From positions 11,170,001-11,234,000 of the forward strand of contig NW_026622886.1 in assembly GCF_023065955.2 (NCBI RefSeq): DNA of 64,000 bases, read 5' to 3'. Below are positions 21,430 to 33,666 of the stretch, piece after piece (within the stretch, counting starts at the first letter, position 1; the number at the start of each line of letters is the position of its first letter). The translations under genes and the position numbers were made by a program. Below the pieces are notes generated by a model. It was not told the origin of the DNA. It saw only the letters and a program-made list of their open reading frames with translations, and ran no database searches. The stretch is from Ursus arctos. Its lineage: Eukaryota; Chordata; Mammalia; Carnivora; Ursidae.

Positions 21430-21875
21430 ACCCATGCTTGCAATCATGCAACAAACGTTTGTGAGCACCTGTTGTCAGCAGTTGTGTGGGTGCTGCGTGC
21501 TGAACAAACCGGCAGGCAGAGGGCTAGGACTCGCTGAGGAAGGGGCTTACCAGCTTGGGCAAGGCCGCACTGGAAATCCTAATGAACTCATCAGATGCTT
21601 GCATCTTCTTGTGTTAATTTATTCAACATTTACGGAATGCTGACAGGGAAGGAGGGGCAGGCACTGTTCTGGGAGACAGGAAATCAGCAGCGAACCAGTC
21701 TTCCCCTGCGGAATGCCGTTCTAGGCTGGGGCATAGGTTTGAAAGCAAGAGGAATAAGGAGATCAGGAGCCGACCTATGTGAGGACACTGAAGGAGCTGC
21801 AGGTGTGGCAGACAGGAGAATAAAAGCTAGGAGAGCCCACATCCCGCAACAAAGCCTTTGCTCACGGATAGGAGG
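21430..21875 (-). repeat. Two adjacent L2 3' ends, reverse
   Basis: 'caaacgtttgtgagcacctg' at 21451 and 'attcaacatttacggaatgc' at 21620 are each the reverse complement of an L2 terminus, followed by 'gggcaggcactgttctggg'. Either two copies or one duplicated end. Confidence 0.5.
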
Positions 21876-22074
21876 GAGAGAGAATCAGGGCCACTCCTGG
21901 TCTCCAGCCTTGCTTTAATTTACGGCGACATTGCTTCCACAGACCACAGCCAGAAACACATCTGGGTCCTAGAAAGAAGGCAACCCCAGGCTTCCCAGAT
22001 CTCAAGAATTCCAGAAAGAGACGAAATGCAACCCTCAGGTACCCATGCAACCTCCCACCTGCCACCTCATCCAC

Positions 22075-22425
22075 TTGGCGCTGGTTTTTCCCGTCCCTAG
22101 AATATTCTTTTCTGAGGCATCCTCACAGACTCACTACTTCACTTCATTAAATTTGTGCTTGTGACACCCCTCGCAGAGGCCGCCCCATCTGCTGTAGGCA
22201 AAAGCCCCACCCTGTCGCAACCCTCCCTCTTACTCTGCTTCACTCATCACTCCTCTGCCGGGACAGCATGGTACCTGCCTGCTGGTTAGCCCGTTTGTCT
22301 ACCGTCTGTCCCTCCTACTCAATCCACACTCCACTAGTGCGGCGGCTTTGTTCGGTTCACTGCTAGACCTTCAGCACTAGGACAGTGCCTGGCACATAGT
22401 AGGCCCTCAACAAACGTGTGTCAGT
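22075..22425 (+). repeat. L2 LINE 3' end
   Basis: 'gacagtgcctggcacatagtagg' and 'ccctcaacaaacg' mark a clear L2 3' terminus; upstream text ('ggctttgttcggttcactgc') also fits. Confidence 0.8.
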
Positions 22426-23874
22426 TATCTTGTATACACAGTGCTGCTCTGGGGCAGCTCACGGCAGCCTGCGAGGGCCCGCTGCTCACAGCTCCTCCCC
22501 AAAGCCTGTTCCACCGTATCTTAAAATCTGCCAGGATGGGAGTGTTTACACCACAGAAATGGGCCAGGGCTGTATACCAGGACTTTTTACCCTCAGAAAG
22601 CTGGTCTTTAAACATTCACCAGTCTATCGCTGAACATCAATGAACATGTGCTGTTGGAAGACTCCTCCTTTGTTGAGAGAGGTGGTTCCCAGACAACTCC
22701 GAGGAAAACTAACTCAACATTTGAGGAATCTGGGGACGAAGTGTTTCGACCCCAAGTTGTGTTGCATCATAGGCTAACAGCTGGTGGTCTGGAGCAGAGG
22801 CCAAACATCTCCTAGTTGTTCTCTACGCACTAACTTACTGACATTACTGCGCAAGTGCGTTCGTTATCACCCTAGAGCCAGCGCATCCAAGGGGTAACAT
22901 CGTCCTTTTGCCCTAGTAATTACAAAATGGCAATTGCTAGTCACTAACACAGGAGGGTTGATAAGTAGTGTGATAATTTCCGCACTTCTCTCTTCAGAGA
23001 AAACAGCAATACTGTATGTGGTCATTTTCGATAAATATAGAAAATAAGTAATTATTGCTGGAGCTATTCATTATGAATCTCTATTCCCAGTTGCACTTCT
23101 GTAAACACCATTCATTGTTTAAAATAATCATTTTGAAAGGCCAAGCCAAGCTTCTCATTTCTAGATGATGGGTACCCCCTCCGACAGAGAGGCTGCAAAC
23201 ACACAGGGCAGCCCGAGTGCTTAGCTGGTTGTCTCAGTGCTGATTGTGAAAACAAGCTTGAAAAGATCATCTTTCCAACATGGAAAAAGCCAGAAAGTGC
23301 AAGAGAAAGCTCCCATGTCTGTGTGTCCCAGCCAGGGGCAGCTGGAGGTTCGGAGATCTAATTACGAAATGTGCAGGAGGTGAAAGGCTCGGGGATTGAC
23401 TTTGTGTCCACACAGCCCACAAGTGCTTCCTTCATGTCTAACCTTGATTGAACCACGCTTCTCAGAAAGTCCGGCTCCGATGGCAAATAAATTCCACTGA
23501 ATTCGAATGGAGCCATTAACATCTCCCTGCTCAGGTTCTGAAACATTTATTTGCTTTAAAATACACACACTCATCTCAGATTTGTTAGGAGGCAGAGCCA
23601 GCTTTTCCGTCGAGGTAGATTTCTCTCTGCCACTCTCCCCACTCCTGCCCGCTGCTCTCCTCCCCAGGCAAGGCTGAGCGGCTGGGGGAGGCGAGGGGGG
23701 TGGGAGTCAGGATGTGGTGAGTCCCATGGGCTCCGCTCCTCATCGGCTAGTGGGAGAAACCTTATTAGCACCACCCTGACCAGCCCCAAGTCCCTGCTCC
23801 CTCCTGGAGCTCACTTTTTGATCTGAATAAGTTACAGCATTAGTGACTAGAGAAAGATAATTGGTACGATATCA
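22426..23874. other. Repeat-poor unique block
   Basis: No recognised gene. The segment 22900-23160 is A+T-rich, with 'gtaattattgctgg' and 'cattgtttaaaataatca', and lacks repeat landmarks; it is a secondary candidate for a conserved non-coding element. Short frames lack domains. Confidence 0.4.
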
Positions 23875-24320
23875 GAGATTTGTGTCCAAATCCTGGCTCT
23901 GGCAGTCAGGCAAGTCTCTCTCCCTCCCTGCTTCTTAGTTTCTATTCCATTTGGGAGGATGCGTTGGACCAGTGAGGGCACTGTTCCCCTTGGGGTGTCC
24001 TGGAGATCTATAGGGACATATTTGGGGTCACCATGATGACCGGGGACACGACTGACATGAATGGGCTTTGGCAGGGATACTAGATGTCTTGCAATGCTCA
24101 GGACAGTCTCGCACAATGAACTGCTCCACAGCCCATGTGACTTTCAAAGGCCCCACTGCACATTCCTGTATGCCTGTGATCTTTTTGGGTCACTTCCTTC
24201 TCCAGATTTGCCTTTCCCATCTTTAGCTGAGATATATTGTTTTCTGGGCTCAGGCCTACTTGGACAGTGTAGGAATATATGAGCATGATTAAAATCAATA
24301 TGTTGCTTCACAACAAGCAT

Positions 24321-24498
24321 TTTTTTAAAGATTTATTTGTTTGTTTTAGAGATAGAGAGAGCAAGAGCAGCGGGGGGAGGGGCAGAGAGTCCTAAGCAGA
24401 TGCTGCACTGAGCCTGGAGCCTGATTTGGGGCTTGATCTCACGACCTGACCTGAAACTAAGAGTCCGACGCTTAACCGACTGAGCCACCCCAGTGCCC
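24321..24498 (-). mobile_element. Can-SINE, reverse
   Basis: 'aaagatttatttgtttgtttt' style tail, shortened GA body, 'ggggcttgatctcacg' and head 'accgactgagccacccc'. Flanks 'cacaacaagcat' and 'cacaacaaagat' form an imperfect target duplication. Confidence 0.93.
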
Positions 24499-24509
24499 CA
24501 CAACAAAGA

Positions 24510-24845
24510 TTTCTTGAGCTCCAACTATGTGCTAGGTACTATGTTGGGTGCTGGGACCCAACCCTGAGTCAGACATAGGTCCTGTCTGCGTGGGACGGGT
24601 AGTGCGACATATTTGAATCTGTAATCCTAGAAAGGACAGAAAGGACGTTATGCCCCCGTGGTTATCAACACTCAACCTCCATTTACTGGTTTCCCATTAG
24701 GTGCCAGGCTCTAAAGTACTACTAGAGATCCTGAGAGGAATACAACAGATCTCCATCCTTAAAGAGCTCCGAGTTAGCGAGGGTGATGAGCGAACAGTAA
24801 ACCAGTCATAAAATGCAGCGTCATAAATCCTGTGATGCGGGTTGG
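24510..24845 (-). repeat. L2 3' end fragments, reverse
   Basis: 'ccaactatgtgctaggtac' with 'gttgggtgctgggacc' at 24520-24560, and 'taggtgccaggctctaaag' with 'tccatccttaaagagctcc' at 24699-24770, both match reverse L2 ends. Confidence 0.55.
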
Positions 24846-24859
24846 AACACAAACAAGGT

Positions 24860-24965
24860 AAGAGCTCCCATTTATCACACACTTACTGTGGGCCAGGCCT
24901 ACGAGAGGTACTTTCCATACATCACATCATTTCAGGCTCACGACCTCCGGAAATGAGCCAGCACG
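24860..24965 (-). repeat. MIR fragment, reverse
   Basis: 'cacacttactgtgggccagg' and 'catcacatcatttcaggctcac' match reverse MIR. Confidence 0.6.
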
Positions 24966-25130
24966 CGAGTGCCACCATTACAATTTCTGCCATTTTCACG
25001 CAACACCTGTTCTGTTATTTACTTCATATTTTTCCTTAACTAATTAAACCAACCCTTGTCTTAAGTAATGATATCTCTGCAATCATAAGGCTGAGGAGCT
25101 AGTTTTATGTATACAGGTATTTTTCCTAAT

Positions 25131-25334
25131 TTTTTAAAGATTTATTTATCTGAGAGAGAGAGAGAGAGAGGAAGAGAGAGAGAATGCGACCAGGAGGGGC
25201 AGAGGAAGAGAGAATCTCAAACAGACTCCACACAGTGTGGGGCCCGATACAGGGCTTGATCCCACAACTCTGATATCACGACCTGAGCCAAAATCAAGAA
25301 TCGGATGCTCAACGGACGGAGCCACCAAGCGCCC
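25131..25334 (-). mobile_element. Can-SINE, reverse
   Basis: 'ttttaaagatttatttatctg' tail region, GA repeats, 'gggcttgatcccacaac' and a diverged head 'acggacggagccaccaag'. Flanking repeat is short ('tcctaa'/'tcctac'). Confidence 0.9.
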
Positions 25335-25799
25335 CTTCCTACTGCCTTGAAACAAATGCATAACAAATCAAAATTTAACACTGTTTGGATACCACCTAAG
25401 ACATCTTGTGTCTCAGACGTTGGGAAATGCTGCGGCTGTGAGTCAGGGTACGGAACGGAGGCTGCTACAGAAACAACACGGTCAGGGATGACTTTGGCTC
25501 ATGTTATAGTCCCATGTGAGTGACTGGGGCTCAGGGACCCTCCACAAAGTCACTCACGGACCCAAGCTCCTTCCACCTAAAGCTTCCATCCTCCTCGGGA
25601 GCCTCACGGCCTCCCCTGGGTTCTCTGCATCCAGATGGCGCGGGAAGGAAGACAGAGTGTCACATCCCACCGCTCAGAATGCATCCATGAGACCCCACCT
25701 GACCGCAGGGGATGCTGGGACACGCAGTGTGCTCGTGAGCCCAAGAGGAATGGAAACCAGGTGGTGAAGATCTGGCATCGCCTCTACCACATCGAGGTA

Positions 25800-25930
25800 A
25801 GAATCCCTACTTTGGAAACAATGAGACAAAGCATTTTCCATTTTACAAACGGGGAAAGGCAGGTTTCAAAAAGTCCAGTGCCCTGCCCCAGGTTCCACAG
25901 GCATTAAGAGGTAAAGCTTGGGTTCAAGAC
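25800..25930 (-). repeat. MIR, reverse
   Basis: 'ccattttacaaacggggaaag' and 'gccccaggttccacaggc' then 'gcttgggttcaag' fit reverse MIR. Confidence 0.6.
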
Positions 25931-26024
25931 CAAGCCAAAGAATGTGTCGCAACCATCACTCCTGTTCTCCTTGAGGACTCCCAAGGCTCTACCCCGCTCA
26001 GAGCTCCCTCCTCACCTCTGGATC

Positions 26025-26205
26025 TGCACATCAGTCCTTCCACTGATGTCCTCACCTGAGCGTCCCAAGGGCATCTCTAACTAAACATGACCTGAACCCA
26101 GCCAATCATTTCTCCCCAGCCCACTAGCCTTCTCCTTCTGAATTGCCTTTCGGTCAATGAATCCACTGACCAAACCAGAAAACTAGACCTTACCCTAGAA
26201 TTTTC
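26025..26205 (+). repeat. L2 LINE internal fragment
   Basis: 'gggcatctctaactaaacatg' and 'acctgaacccagcc' match the L2 region upstream of its 3' end. Confidence 0.5.
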
Positions 26206-26209
26206 TTGT

Positions 26210-26620
26210 CTCAGAATGCTTGCAGCAGCAAGCAACAGAAAACCCGACTCAAAATGGCTTACATCATTACGATATGTCCCATCTCATATAAAAACAACCC
26301 ACCAAATGTGGCAGCTCCAGGACTGGCTGATGCGGCAGTTCACCCTCAGCATGAAGAACATCAAGAACCCAAGTTCCTCTGACTTTCCACCTGGCCGCCC
26401 TCAGCCTGTTGGCTGGATCTCTTAGCCTGGTTAAGGTAACACGGGCAGACAGCCATGTCCAGAGGCAGAAAAGAAAATCTCCCTCAGCGTTCTCTTTTAA
26501 AGAGCAAAGAAACCCATCTCAGAGGCGCCCCAGTGGAGACTTCCTTCACATGTCACTGGCCATGACTGTGTCACACACCCATCCTAAACCAGTCATGGGC
26601 AAGGGGAATGGAATTAACAG
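26210..26620 (+). repeat. Old eutherian interspersed repeat, family not named
   Basis: 'gcaagcaacagaaaacccgac' then 'tcaaaatggcttacatc' and, towards the right end, 'cctaaaccagtcatggg' give the same order as 18955-19330. Family name uncertain. Confidence 0.45.
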
Positions 26621-27359
26621 CGATTCACCTTCTGGGGTCACGTGAAGACCAGGCCCCTCTCATCACCCTGGCCACCTGCTATCAGGGCCAAAATGGTGCT
26701 CTTTGGGCAAGAAAGATGAGGGACCGCATAGGCAGCAGACAGCGTGTGCGTGGTCCCTTCTTCAACCTCCAACCCATCACCACTGTGCGCCAATTTTATC
26801 TCCTTTGTGTCTCTTTGGTTTCATACTTTCCTTTTAGTCTCCATGGAGGCTGTCATAATTCAAAGCCTCAGTTGGTTGAGCAAACTTCTACTAAAGGTGA
26901 GTGGCTCTGTGAGCATGTAAATAAATCCTTCTTAAATGCCAAAAATGAAACATTCTTACTCTTAAATCATTTGTATGTCAGTTTGCTCCGGCAAACCTTC
27001 TCCTAGTAGATATACAAAGATACCTTTTATCCCGGTTTTCGTGCAAACTGTAAAAAAATAAATAACTTCTAAAAGTGAGACATCAGAATTAATGGGTTGG
27101 TACTGTATTTGATGTTCTCCGTTTCCAGAAATAATTGTGACTAAAATTGTTATAGAATCTGATTTCTGAAAATGCATTAATTAACATTTTTTAAAGTGGT
27201 TCCTGGGAGAATATTTAGAGCGTACATATTGGTAGCTAACTACCATTTGAAAAATCCACGATAAACATTATCACAGAAACAGAAATGTGTGTGTATTGTA
27301 CATATGCAAAACCAAATTTGCGATTCCTCCCCGCCAGGAAGCCCTTCTATCTATACTCC

Positions 27360-27418
27360 TCTCCTGCTATCATAAATGGTAACTTTACTCTTCCAGTTGC
27401 CCAGATCAAAAACCTTGT
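27360..27418 (+). repeat. L2 LINE, left part of a three-layer nest
   Basis: 'ttccagttgcccagatcaaaa' and 'ccttgtgt' are L2. The expected continuation ('ggaatcatcctcaatgtccc') appears only at 27975, after an inserted element. Confidence 0.7.
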
Positions 27419-27965
27419 GTATTAGTTATGTATCGCTGCATAACCGATTATCCCCAACCTTAACAGCTGGGGTTAAAACACACCTGGATTAGCTTCCAAC
27501 TGCTGCGGGTGAGGGGTCTGGACATGCTGCTGGGTAGCTCACAGGCTGCTATCAGTGTCAGCAGGCACTGTGATCTCATCTCAAAGCTCAGCTGGGGAAG
27601 CACCCGCTCCAAGCTCATGTGGCTGTTGGCAGAATTCGGTTCTTCATGGGCTGTGGGACTGAGAACTTTGGTTCCTTGCTGGGGGTTAGTTGGGAGCTGC
27701 CCCCAGGTCCTTGTTATGGGGACCTCTCCAGCAAGGCACCTTGCTCCACTGACACGTGCACGCAGAGAAGACAATAGAGAGAAACTGCTCATAGAGGAAG
27801 TCAACCTTGTGTCACCTAATCACAGAAGGGACATCTCATCCACTCTGCCACATTCTGTTCATTAGAAACAAGTGACGCAGTGCAGCTCAGATTCAAGAGG
27901 AGGAGAGCTACGGAGACATGAATAACAGCAGGTGGGGATCACTGGGAGCCATGTCGTAAGCTGCC
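27419..27965 (-). repeat. MER/LTR-like repeat inserted in L2
   Basis: Begins 'ttatgtatcgctgcataacc', then 'gctcagctggggaagcacc', 'catgtggctgttggcag', 'catgggctgtgggactgag' and ends '...tcactgggagcc'. Same class as 9050-9705. It splits the L2. Orientation is by analogy only. Confidence 0.55.
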
Positions 27966-28164
27966 TGTCCCACTTTGGAATCATCCTCAATGTCCCTCCT
28001 TCTCTCACACCCAATATCCAATCCATCAGGCAACCTGACAGGCTGTTCCTTCAAAGCAACAGATCCAAAGGCTTCAGTTGTTTGCTCAAATGTCACCTTT
28101 TCAGTGATATTTGAGCATCCTCTTTACTAACACACATGTTCCCGTCCTCCTTCCCTCATTTTTC
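27966..28164 (+). repeat. L2 LINE, middle part
   Basis: 'cacacccaatatccaatcc', 'catcaggcaacctgac' and 'tgctcaaatgtcacctttt' continue the L2 interrupted at 27418, up to the next insertion. Confidence 0.75.
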
Positions 28165-28352
28165 TTTTTTCTTTTTTAAAGATCTTATGTATTCATTAGA
28201 GAGAGAGAGCACAAGCGGGGGGAGGAGGGGCAGAGCAAGAGGGAAAAGCAGGCTCTCCGCTGAGCAGGGAGCCCAACCGACAATCCCAGGACCCCAAGAT
28301 CATGACCTGAGCTGAAGGCAGGCGGTTAACTGACTGAGCCACCCAGGCGCCC
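28165..28352 (-). mobile_element. Can-SINE, reverse, inside L2
   Basis: 'cttttttaaagatcttatg' tail, GA body, 'acaatcccaggaccccaag' and head 'tgactgagccacccaggcgcc'. Flanks 'ccctcatttttctttt' and 'ccctcattttccttta' are the target duplication (imperfect). Confidence 0.94.
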
Positions 28353-28530
28353 CCCTCATTTTCCTTTACAGATCACCATGATTCTAGATATTCTTATCAT
28401 TTAAAAAATTATCTCTCTCCCCACCTTGGCACATCAGCTGCATAAGGGCAGGGATTTTTATCAGTTTTGTTTGCTGCTATGTTCCCCATGCCTAAAGCAG
28501 CTCAAGAATTTTACTGAATGAACGAATGAC
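28353..28530 (+). repeat. L2 LINE 3' end
   Basis: 'cataagggcagggatttttatc', 'gttccccatgcctaaagc' and 'tactgaatgaacgaatgac' complete the L2 begun at 27360. Confidence 0.75.
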
Positions 28531-30085
28531 TTTTAAAATACGTGGAGATGTGTTCTCTTCCTTTAAAAGCCCGATACAACAGGGAAAACATTATCCAAAG
28601 ATTTGCAAAGATCCCATCCTCTCTACACAAATAGGCGTGGACTCTGTTGGTTTTTCCAGGTGCTCTTGTTGGGCTCCCAGATTGCACCCACCGTGGCTGT
28701 AACTCCCTACTACACCAAAACCAGATGGGACTGAGCAGAGGGAAGGACTTCATTTCAGCCTTGAAGGGTGGTCTCTAATTTAGCTTTGCAAACCACACTG
28801 CATGGGCTCCTGGGATGAAACTACAGGGAACATTCTGCCAAGGAAGCCCTCAACTCCCCGTGCCCACCAATGGGCAGACCATGGTCATGGGTGGACAGCA
28901 ATGGAAGGCAGCCCAGGACAGAAGGAACCAGGTGTATTTTTCTGCTTAAAGACCAATGGCCATGAGGCTCAAGCGGCTCTTTGTAAAGCAGAGCTTCTCA
29001 AACTTTTCCACATCAGTATCCCTCAGGGTAGACAAAATGAACGCTCAGCCCTGGAGGCTTGGGGGTCTAGTCTGAAGCTGACCAGAAAGCCAGAAATGTA
29101 TCTGCCATTCTTAATTTCCTCTTTAAAATTCACCCAGATCTCACATTTTCCTCAGTCCATACAGCTGCATCTGATTTAATACAAAAATAATGCTTTAAAT
29201 TACTTATAGAAGGTTCCTGAACTTTTCTACCTTCTTTTCGGTCAATGAAGGCAATGCGAAAGTACCAAGGCTGTAAATTCCAGAAAATTTGGGCTGAACT
29301 GAAGGCATTGGATACTGCAGAAGCAGATTCAGGACCTGGGCAATTTCTTTTCATGATACTTCGAGAAGTCAGATGCTCATAAACGTGTGGGTGCAGAAGG
29401 CAGATGGGGGGTCAGAGGACAGAGTGCCAGGGATGAGGCATTGTACAACTCTCGGAGGCTCCTGTCCGGACAGACTCGTTAACCATCCTCTTAGGGGGAG
29501 AGGAGGAAGTTCGGGTCAGATGGTGGACTTTCAGATCCTGGTCTCCTTTTTGGGTTGCTTTTACCTTGAAAAAAAACCCCAGTTTTCTAAAGACATTTTC
29601 CCTGAACAAAGACGACTGATTCCTTTGTTTCTGTCTTATTACCAAGACTATAACTTTTGGCATCTGTAAATGAACCAAGCCTCCAAAGATTCAGTCTCTA
29701 CAATCAACCCCATTCATAGCTCAGATTTCATTGTCATCGTATCAATTTTGTCACATGTGGTAAAAAGAAAAGAAAATTTGGGCTCACTCAGGCTTTTTAA
29801 AAAATCTGCTAAATGAAGTAAACTTGGGAGGGAGGCTTTTCCATTAGATCAACACTGAATCCACATCTTTACCCTTTGTCTTAATGTCTATTTACTCCTT
29901 CTTGAAGAATAATGATTCAAGCCTGAATTCAGTCCCTCAAAACTGGGAGTGCCGCTTCCCCTGACAAAGGCAGCCAACATCTGCGCAAAAGTCAGCATTA
30001 AATTCATACCCACTTCAATATAAAGCAATGGAAAGCGAGGAGTAGACAAACAACTTTTGTTTCTGCTCTTCTCAATGTTCCTCTG
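28531..30085. other. Repeat-poor unassigned block
   Basis: No gene recognised. Frames of 74-125 codons (for example 28802-29179 +) lack domains. A MER5-like phrase 'gagcttctcaaacttttcc' occurs at 28990 but is too short to call. Confidence 0.4.
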
Positions 30086-30146
30086 AGGAGCATGCGACTC
30101 TTGATCTTGGAGTTGTGAGTTCGAGCCCCACCTCAGACGTAGAGAT
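30086..30146 (+). mobile_element. Very short Can-SINE fragment
   Basis: Keeps only 'gagcatgcgactcttgatc', 'gttgtgagttcgagcccc' (B-box region) and 'gtagagat', without the head or long tail. Imperfect repeats 'ctcaatgttcctct' and 'ctcagtgttccact' flank it, suggesting a 5'-truncated insertion. Confidence 0.7.
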
Positions 30147-30424
30147 ATCTCAGTGTTCCACTAAACACACTGAGAAACCACAAGAACCTTTCTGATGTGA
30201 GGTGTCCCTGTAAAATGAGGCAGTGCCTGCTGGGGAGGTCAGGTGAGAAAGAACCTTGCTACAGGCTACCTCTGCTGCTCTTCTGCCTGTCACAGAATTG
30301 ACCTTGTCCTTGCAACATGTTGGCTCCTTGTTGGCACATTTTTTTCCCCTAATCCACACAAATCTGGCTGAAAATTCTTCAGCAGGTATTATCTGCGCCA
30401 TTGCAAACTTACACCCCTCTATGT

Positions 30425-30615
30425 GAGATCCTGAAATGCAGCGTCTGAGCCTGGACCCTGGAGCTGGCTGGAATCCCCCCCCAGCTCTACCAGTCTCTGG
30501 CTGCCTTAGCTCCATAGTTCCTCAGTTTCCTTATCTGCAAGCTGGGCCTAAGAGAATGAGGATTCAAATGAGTTCATACGCATGAAGTGTTCATGCCTGG
30601 CAGGTAGGAAGGGCT
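30425..30615 (+). repeat. MIR, forward
   Basis: 'gagcctggaccctggagc', 'cctcagtttccttatctgc' and 'gcctggcaggtaggaagg' fit MIR order. Confidence 0.65.
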
Positions 30616-32245
30616 ACGTGTGTGAGCTCCTACCGCATTTCACCGTGGCTGAGATGCCTTCGGTTATGAGAAGTACCACACTGTTGTATGTACTGCTGAG
30701 AAAGTAAAGAAATGCTGCCAATTAGCTATGATGCGATGCTTCCTTATCTCTTCAAATGTTTATTTTAGACTTACCAAAAGTACTTATTTAGTGACTTATG
30801 TAGATTTATCGCATGTCACTCTCGGGCACACCTAAAGAGGAAAATATAGGTGAAAAAAAAAAGTGGCCAAGTTATTCTCAAAATGTTTCAAAGTCCCAAT
30901 CTTCTTAGTGATTTTCAACTCGTTGTTGTCAATGTTCATAGTTTTGAACACAAAGTCGGCCCTCCAGGCAATCAATGGCGTGAGGAGGAAGCGTTTCTCT
31001 CCTGGGTGCTGCGCTCGCATTCTGAAAGAAGGTGTCGGGCAATGACAACCATGTCATGACCTTGTGTCAAAGACAAGAAGACATTAATCATAAGACACAT
31101 TCCAGTTGCCTAGCTGCTAAAAATGTGTGTGGAGGGGGTGGGCACTGCATCCTAGAATCGATGAAATGTGTTAATATTCCATTGTCATTACACGTAGAGC
31201 AGACAAAGCTTACTAAAATGGTTGCATCATCCAAGCCCAGGCCTTCGTGGAATTGTAAAGAACTCTTAACCTCGGTCAGGACCGCAATCAGTTGGGCAAA
31301 TGGATCTTTAGGGCGCATTCAATTTGTCTTTCCACAAGGGCACGATGTTCAGCTTGGCTGTTTAATTTAGACCCAAATCAGGAGCATGTAGATTTTACGA
31401 GTGCAGGTAAAATGAGATGCGCAGGTCCCCATCCCAGGAGTTCTGATAGGAAAGGTCGAGTCATTTTTTATTCGTGTGTTTGATCCTGCCTTTGAGGGAG
31501 AAAGCAGCCAGCCCAGTGCTGATTCTCTTCTGGTGGCCTCTTCTCTTTGTCCCCTGTGGGTTCTGCCCATCTTTCAGGAGGCGTCCCTCCACATGCAGTG
31601 GAACTGGTGGTTCCTGCTCCAATCTGGAGGCGGTGCAGTCGCCTGGACAGTGTGGTAAAAATGCCGATAAAAGACGCCACCCGGGAACTGGACTAAAGCC
31701 AACTCTGACTCCAGAAGTGAGACCCAAGTCTGCATCGTAAAGAACTGGCTCCTCCCCATGAATCTGATGTAACTAAAGTTCGTGGGTCACAGCTTTAGAA
31801 AAAAAAAAAAAAAAGTGGGAGGAAAAAAATGGGCAGAAGATGGGAAAACGGGCATGGGGGGAGGAGAACGTTGGGAAACGTCCTTTCTACTGAATGCATT
31901 TTCAAAACGTGGCTCCTTTCCAGCAGCTTTTTTAAAGGTAATCTATTGACTTTATAGTGCCGTTAAAATGGAACGAAAGATGTGGGGGGAGCCATGGAAA
32001 AGGCTGGTTTATGGTTTGCACCTCCATCAGCAGCACAATCCCAGCATATGATAAACTGGGGGATCTGCTGGTGCACCCAGGAGGAAGTCAGAAGAGCGGG
32101 CCAGCAGCTCTGAGATCTTGAGAAACCTGTCCCTTTCCCTCCCCCAACTCTGCCCCCCTCAGTGTCCACCCGAAGGCTGGGACCCTCAATATCAGAGGGT
32201 GACCGCCAGGGAAACTGGGGTCATGGGCTCACCAAGCAAGCGGTC
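30616..32245. other. Repeat-poor unassigned block
   Basis: No gene recognised. Overlapping frames at 31461-31740 on both strands have no domain. A poly(A) run of about 16 lies at 31799-31814 without an attached repeat body that I recognise. Confidence 0.4.
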
Positions 32246-32345
32246 CCTGGAAAATGGCAACCAATTGGTTCACCTGTTCAGAAATTACTACGGGAGTTCT
32301 TTTGAAGAAATAAATATAGAATGCACTGTAGAATAGTTTCTGGGT
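32246..32345 (+). repeat. Copy A of an unassigned local repeat pair
   Basis: Aligns with 42598-42700: 'ccctggaaaatggcaacc', 'tcacctgttcagaaa' and 'gcactgtagaat' have close counterparts there. Not a family I can name. See findings. Confidence 0.5.
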
Positions 32346-33219
32346 ATTTTTAACTACTTTATAACCCCAGTAGTCTTAACGAAGTAATTATTTCCATTCA
32401 CTAATAACGGCCTTCTAATTTTAATTCTTATAAACCCACATAATCGTTACATAGTTTTCATCACACCATATATATATAGTTTAATGTCTAAATTTTTCTC
32501 TTAATATTACACTGTAAACTTTCTTCATGTTTTATAGTTGCCATATAATTTTAAATCACAGCACGACATTGCTTTTTATTGATACACCCCAGCTTGCTCA
32601 GCCAAACTCCACGATTTCTTCTAGTCGTTCACTGTTCCAGGCAATGCTGTGATGCAAATCTTTTGCATGTGGCGTTTTTATACACCTCCTGCTTCAGCCC
32701 ATTGCCAGGTCCATTCCCGGCCTGTGGAACGGAGAACTCTGACCGGGGCCCCCCCTCAGACAGCGCCTGCACTCACTGGGTCCCATGTCCACCCCTGAAC
32801 CAGTCACGGGATGGAGGTGGGGAGCGTCCTGCCGCCAGCCAATCCCACCCCAAAGCAGCTCGTGCGCCGTAACTGGGGAATGAATGAATGACTTATTAAA
32901 CAAGATAGCCAAGCCTAAAAGCAAGCAAAAACCTAAGAGCAACTGCAAATCTTGGCCTTCTACAGTTGTCGCCTTGGTTTCTGATGCACTCACTGTTGCT
33001 TTCACTGGCTAAATATACGTACTGAGGACTGACAGCCTGGCGGAGAGGACCAACCCTTGGGGAAATTATTGAATTCTATTATATAGAAATTTATTCCTAA
33101 AGTCTCATTATGGGCTAGCTTCCCCACTTGTAATCTTCTCTTTTTTTTCCCCAGGAAGAATGATTATTAGTCACCAAAATATTAAAGAAGAGGGGCGGGG
33201 AGGAGGGAACGGAAGGAAG

Positions 33220-33415
33220 GAAGAGGTGGCCTCTGGAAGCTGGGTAAGGTGAGGAAGGGGATTCTCCCCTGAAGTCTCCAGAAAGAACACAGCTCTACCA
33301 ATACCTTGATTATAGACTTCTGGCCTCTAGAACTGCGAGAGGATAACTTCGTGCTGTTTTAAGGCACTAAGTTGGTAGGCATTTGTTACAGCAGCAGTAG
33401 GAAAGGAATACACCT
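33220..33415 (+). mobile_element. MLT-type LTR, 3' half
   Basis: 'cctctggaagctgggtaagg', 'gattctcccctgaagtctcc', 'gacttctggcctctagaac' and 'gttacagcagcagtaggaaag' match the right half of the 9831-10355 class. Confidence 0.75.
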
Positions 33416-33474
33416 GCTGTTCGGGCAAGGATGGGGAAGACACAGACCTCAGTAACAGGTGAGACATACCAAGA

Positions 33475-33666
33475 GCTGCTAACAGCCAACGTGGAGGGTT
33501 TACCCTGTGCCGCCTATCTACCTAGATTCAGGCTGCACGACACTGGGAGACGAGCGCCGTTGTTATCTGCGTATGACAGACGTGAACCTAGGCTCACAAA
33601 GGTTGAGTAACTTTGCCAAGGTGGCACAGCCTGGCAGGGGTTGATTCAGGATTCAGACCTGGTCCA
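33475..33666 (-). repeat. MIR, reverse, left part (interrupted by 7SL copy)
   Basis: 'tgttatctgcgtatgacag', 'ggttgagtaactttgcc' and 'aaggtggcacagcctggc' match reverse MIR. The 7SL copy inserted near its right end, and the target site 'caggattcagacctggtcc' is part of the MIR. Confidence 0.7.
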
